Both the position numbers and the translations under genes were made by a program. From Candidatus Borkfalkia faecavium (GTDB taxonomy: Bacteria; Bacillota; Clostridia; Christensenellales; Borkfalkiaceae), in the NCBI GenBank assembly GCA_019114755.1, contig DXEW01000032.1, forward strand, positions 1 to 35,855: a DNA stretch of 35,855 bases, given 5' to 3'. Position 1 is the stretch's first letter, and each line of letters starts with the position of its first letter. Below the pieces are notes generated by a model that was not told the origin of the DNA, did no database searches, and saw only the letters and a program-made list of their open reading frames with translations. Shown in pieces: positions 32,698-35,855 of this stretch.

Positions 32698-35568
32698 ATG
32701 AAAAAATCGGCACTGAAAAAGGCGGGCGTCGCCCTGCTGGCGGCGCTGTGCGCCTGTTCGCTTACGGCGGGCGTACTGCCCGCGGCGGCGCAAGAGAGCC
32801 CTGCCGCGCGCGCGGCGGACGGCATGCGGCTGTTGATGCCCTCTTCTTACGAGCAATATTACGACCTGAACAGCCCTTCCGACATCGATACGACCGACGA
32901 CTACCTCGCCATCGCCGACGGGGCGCGGCTCGTCCTCTATTACAGGGACGGCGGCACGCAGTTCTATACGCTGGATATGGCGGGCGCCGTTTCGCAGCTG
33001 CAGCTGGTGGAAGCGGACGGCTCTACCTGGCTGTACTTTTTGACCAGCGAAGGGGCAAATTCGCCGCTGCGCTATTTGAAATGCACGCCGAACGGCTTTG
33101 ACGGCGAGCCCATCTACATCTACGAAGAAGAGGACGAAGAGGGCGAAGGCGAAGAGGGCGGCAGCGAGCAGCCGGGCGAAGGCGGCACCGAACAGGGCGG
33201 CTCCGGGCAGGGAGGTCCGCAGCAGGGCGGCTCCGAGCAGCCGGGCGAAGGCGGCAGCGAGCAGCCTGGCACGGGCGAAGAGGGCGAAGGAGAAGATGAG
33301 GACAGAGAGCCCATCGAGATCATCCCCACCCAAGACCCCTACGAGACGGGCATCGAGACCTGCGCCTCGTATGTGGTCAACGTGAGCGCCAACGGCACCA
33401 CGCTGTACTACGCCCCCTCGAGCAACGTCATCATGCGCGCGCCCATGACGGGCGCCGAGGTCGATTTAGACGCGCAGGAGACCATCCAGAACGCCAGCAA
33501 CTTCATCGTGCCCGTGTTCGCTTCGGCGGGCGGCGTGGCCTATTATACCTGGAATACCGAGATCCGCAGCGCCCTGACGGACACGGCGGTATGGAACACG
33601 ACGCAGGCGGTCTCTTCCTTTATCGTGGCGGGAGAAGAGTGCTACTACGTTTCGGCGACCAACAACATGCTCTACCTGGCGGCGCCCGCGGGCGAGGCGG
33701 TGCCCTCCGCCCCCTATGAGGGCGCGGACGGAGAGACTGTATCCGGCATCCGCTCCGTCCACTACGACGGCGAGATGCTGTACGTCGTCTCTTCCGACAC
33801 GGTGCGCGGCTACGACCTTGCCGAAGGCCGCTACAACGGCTACGAGATCAGCCGCTATTCGAGCAGCGACGCCCGCTTAGGCGCGGACGCGCAGGATATT
33901 TCCACCTACGACGACAAGACGGTCATCGCCGATAACGGCAACGGCCGCGTCATCATCTACGACGCCGCCGCAAAGACGTACACCCCCTTCACGCCTGCCT
34001 CTCGCCCCCTGCTGGTATGCGCGGGCGCGGACGTGTTCGCCGTGGCGGATGAATACGACGTGTATATCTATTCTTATGAAGGAACGCTGCTGCACAGGCA
34101 GGCGATCGGCGGCGAGATCTTCGACCTCGCCTATTCCTTCGGCAACTTCTATATCGTAGACAACACCTCGGTGCGCAAGCACTCCATCCTCCGCGACGAG
34201 GCGGGGAACTATTCGCTGCAGGCGGCAGCCGCTTCCGACACAGAGACCTTCCTCTCCGTCGCCACCGACATCGGCGGCAGCGTGTACACCCTCTCTTCGA
34301 CGGGCAGCGTGCGCCGCTTTGACGCGGACAGCTACCTGAGCGGCGCGGGCGAGATCTTGTGCAGCATGACGGGCGCCACGCAGATCGTGGCAGATTACGC
34401 GGGCAACGTGTTCGGCATTTCCGGCAGCACGGTGACCAAGTTCAACCCCGAAAACGGCAACAGCAGCACTCTGTCCGCCTCCCTCGACGGGCTGGTATCG
34501 GGCGCGGACACGCGGCCCGTCGCCTTCTCGTTCGGGTTCCGCACTGACGAAGTGTATATCCTCGCGGACGGCTTTGTCGCCGTCACGCAGAACCTCGGCG
34601 TCAACGCGCTGAGCACCATCCCCGCCACGGGGCTGTACGACACCATCTATACCGCCTCGGCGGACGACGGCTTTGCCTCCGGCAGGCTGGTGCGGGTGCA
34701 AAAGGGCGCCGTTTCGGTGCAGCTCGACCTCACCTCTTTGCAGGGGAAAGACACCCTCGACTGCTCGGTCTACGAGCGGGAAGAGGAAGAGCGCGTGGGC
34801 GTGCTGCTGGCGCAGACGAGCGCCGGGTCCGTGGTCATGTTCTACCATGAAACGGTAGACGACACGGGCGTCAACATCACCCGCCGCTACGAGACCTGCC
34901 TGGTGCTCGGCCGCGGCGGCTGCGAGACCATCGCCGACAGCGATGCGCTGCACGAGGCGCGCGACGACGCCGGGCAGCCTTACAACGTGGGCTATACCAC
35001 CAACGCCGTGGGGCTGTATAAATACCCGCTGATGAGCGCCACCAACGCCTCCGGCAGCAACTATACCTTCTGCATGATCACCCAGCTGGAAAAATCGACC
35101 GAGGTCTATATCCTCTCCGCCCTGTATCTGGACGGAGAAGACGCGCTCGATTGCAGCGGCTACTGCTTCGTGCGCACGCAGGACCTTTCCGGCAACGTGC
35201 GCTACGGCTTCATCCCCATGCAGTACATCCTCCCCTACCTGACCGACAGCGCCGAACAGGAGCCCTTCACCATCGGGCACATCCGCGGCAATACCGCCTG
35301 GACGCTGACGGCGGTAGACGGCTCTACCTACACCACCAAAGACGGCGACCTGGTGCATATCTACGGCGACGCGGATGAAAACGGCATGCTCGTCATCTCG
35401 TACAGCGGCGAAGACGGCCGCATCTACCGCGGCATGATCAACCAAAACATGATCTACGAGGCCAACCAGGCGGTCGTGTACGCGCTCATCTTCGTGCCCA
35501 TCGTCACCGCCGTCGTGCTCTTGAGCTTGTGCTACCTGATCTACCGCAAACAGCCGACGCTGAGCTGA
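32698..35568 (+). CDS. Large single-pass surface protein, beta-propeller-like
   Basis: A 956-residue protein. A signal peptide (1-31, ending PAAA) leads into a first repeat region. A Glu/Gly/Gln-rich low-complexity linker at about 142-203 contains GGSEQPGEGG repeats. The middle (about 210-700) is made of repeating short beta segments such as VSANGTTLYYAP, DGEMLYVVSSDT and DIGGSVYTLSSTGSVRRFD, as in NHL, PQQ or WD-like propellers. The part before the membrane looks SH3-like (VGLYKYPLM, GFIPMQYI). One membrane helix (about 926-949) and a short basic tail end it. ATG at 32698 follows GAGG; the 18 codons upstream are not signal-like. It shares its topology with the SH3-like protein and may act with the giant protein at the envelope. 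The fold is inferred by eye. Confidence 0.8.
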   Translation: MKKSALKKAGVALLAALCACSLTAGVLPAAAQESPAARAADGMRLLMPSSYEQYYDLNSPSDIDTTDDYLAIADGARLVLYYRDGGTQFYTLDMAGAVSQLQLVEADGSTWLYFLTSEGANSPLRYLKCTPNGFDGEPIYIYEEEDEEGEGEEGGSEQPGEGGTEQGGSGQGGPQQGGSEQPGEGGSEQPGTGEEGEGEDEDREPIEIIPTQDPYETGIETCASYVVNVSANGTTLYYAPSSNVIMRAPMTGAEVDLDAQETIQNASNFIVPVFASAGGVAYYTWNTEIRSALTDTAVWNTTQAVSSFIVAGEECYYVSATNNMLYLAAPAGEAVPSAPYEGADGETVSGIRSVHYDGEMLYVVSSDTVRGYDLAEGRYNGYEISRYSSSDARLGADAQDISTYDDKTVIADNGNGRVIIYDAAAKTYTPFTPASRPLLVCAGADVFAVADEYDVYIYSYEGTLLHRQAIGGEIFDLAYSFGNFYIVDNTSVRKHSILRDEAGNYSLQAAAASDTETFLSVATDIGGSVYTLSSTGSVRRFDADSYLSGAGEILCSMTGATQIVADYAGNVFGISGSTVTKFNPENGNSSTLSASLDGLVSGADTRPVAFSFGFRTDEVYILADGFVAVTQNLGVNALSTIPATGLYDTIYTASADDGFASGRLVRVQKGAVSVQLDLTSLQGKDTLDCSVYEREEEERVGVLLAQTSAGSVVMFYHETVDDTGVNITRRYETCLVLGRGGCETIADSDALHEARDDAGQPYNVGYTTNAVGLYKYPLMSATNASGSNYTFCMITQLEKSTEVYILSALYLDGEDALDCSGYCFVRTQDLSGNVRYGFIPMQYILPYLTDSAEQEPFTIGHIRGNTAWTLTAVDGSTYTTKDGDLVHIYGDADENGMLVISYSGEDGRIYRGMINQNMIYEANQAVVYALIFVPIVTAVVLLSLCYLIYRKQPTLS

Positions 35569-35662
35569 TTTTTGGAACGTGTATTTTGGGAAAATGCAGC
35601 CGCCGCGCCGCCCATAAAGCGCCGGCAGACGGCGGGGCAAATGTTTTTTGGAAAGAATAAGG

Positions 35663-35697
35663 AAAAGAGGCAAAACCGTCGTTTTGCCTCTTTTTTA
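35663..35697 (+). terminator. Rho-independent terminator of the propeller-like gene
   Basis: AAAAGAGGCAAAAC and GTTTTGCCTCTTTT form a 14-bp perfect stem with a CGTC loop and a T run. It lies about 95 bp after the stop. Confidence 0.85.
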
Positions 35698-35706
35698 TTG
35701 TTTTCG

Positions 35707-35808
35707 GAGATCCTTCGGTTCGCACGGCTTCGCCGCGCCGAAGGATGACAAGAAACTGATTGTCATTTCGACCGAGAAGGGCGAAGCCCGCCGAGTGGAG
35801 AAATCTTG
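35707..35808. repeat. R1 and inverted R2 repeats
   Basis: An R1 unit (35707-35750, GAGATCCTTCGG to GGATGACA) is followed by an inverted R2 unit (35761-35808, TGTCATTTCGACCGAGAAGG to AAATCTTG). The pair mirrors the one at 189-293. No gene is seen from 35569 to the window end. Confidence 0.7.
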
Positions 35809-35855
35809 CGCGGCGCGTATCGGTTACGAGCGCCTTTGCCGCGTTCTTCCCTGCT

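Noticed and set aside
33877-35673. 598-codon minus-strand frame at the window end
   Set aside because: Antisense, in register, to the propeller-like gene, which has a signal peptide, membrane helix and start signals.

Overview
The window looks like chromosome from an uncultured, GC-rich, anaerobic gut-type member of the Clostridia. That placement is inferred from gene content and sequence style, not from a marker search. It rests on several features: the Firmicutes gene order dnaX-ybaB-recR; an mrnC-rlmB-sigH cluster; an oxygen-sensitive class III ribonucleotide reductase with its activase; rubredoxin; strong AGGAGG-type ribosome binding sites; a LexA-like box of the Firmicutes type; and abundant intergenic palindromic repeats. 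Codon use avoids TTA, CTA and TCA. This leaves very long stop-free frames opposite most real genes.

Layout. Bases 1-445 hold only interspersed repeats. At 551-1948 (+) is a PurF-like amidophosphoribosyltransferase that starts at TTG and has Ser where the glutaminase Cys should be. From 2245 to 29757 everything is on the minus strand: gpsA (2245-3240); recR, ybaB and dnaX (3626-6309); sigH, rlmB and mrnC (6646-8317, joined by two ATGA overlaps); rubredoxin, dut, nrdG and nrdD (8526-12196); a MinE-like gene and minD (12524-13543); pgi (14121-15548); and one 13.9-kb gene (15904-29757). The last encodes a 4617-residue secreted protein built from dozens of MBG/YDG-type repeats, with two membrane segments at its C-terminus.

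Two plus-strand genes for single-pass surface proteins follow. One is SH3-like (30397-31158) and one is beta-propeller-like (32698-35568). Between them lies a minus-strand hypothetical gene (31839-32363) with a LexA-like box upstream. The three surface proteins share an export signal and a C-terminal membrane anchor, and none has a sortase motif. They may form an envelope or adhesion module.

The most unusual content is between the genes. A roughly 210-nt element made of three hairpins plus a terminator-like tail hairpin occurs three times (3401-3617 minus, 13723-13930 plus, 31195-31682 plus), with partial 5' ends elsewhere. Stem sequences differ between copies but pairing is kept by compensatory changes, while two loops are invariant. 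One copy is split by a 283-bp element with terminal inverted repeats, and the unsplit copy at 13723-13930 serves as the empty-site comparison. Four arrays of a 7-bp repeat (TGTAAAA/TGTAGAA) with a fixed flank, and several families of palindromic repeats, fill most of the remaining intergenic DNA.
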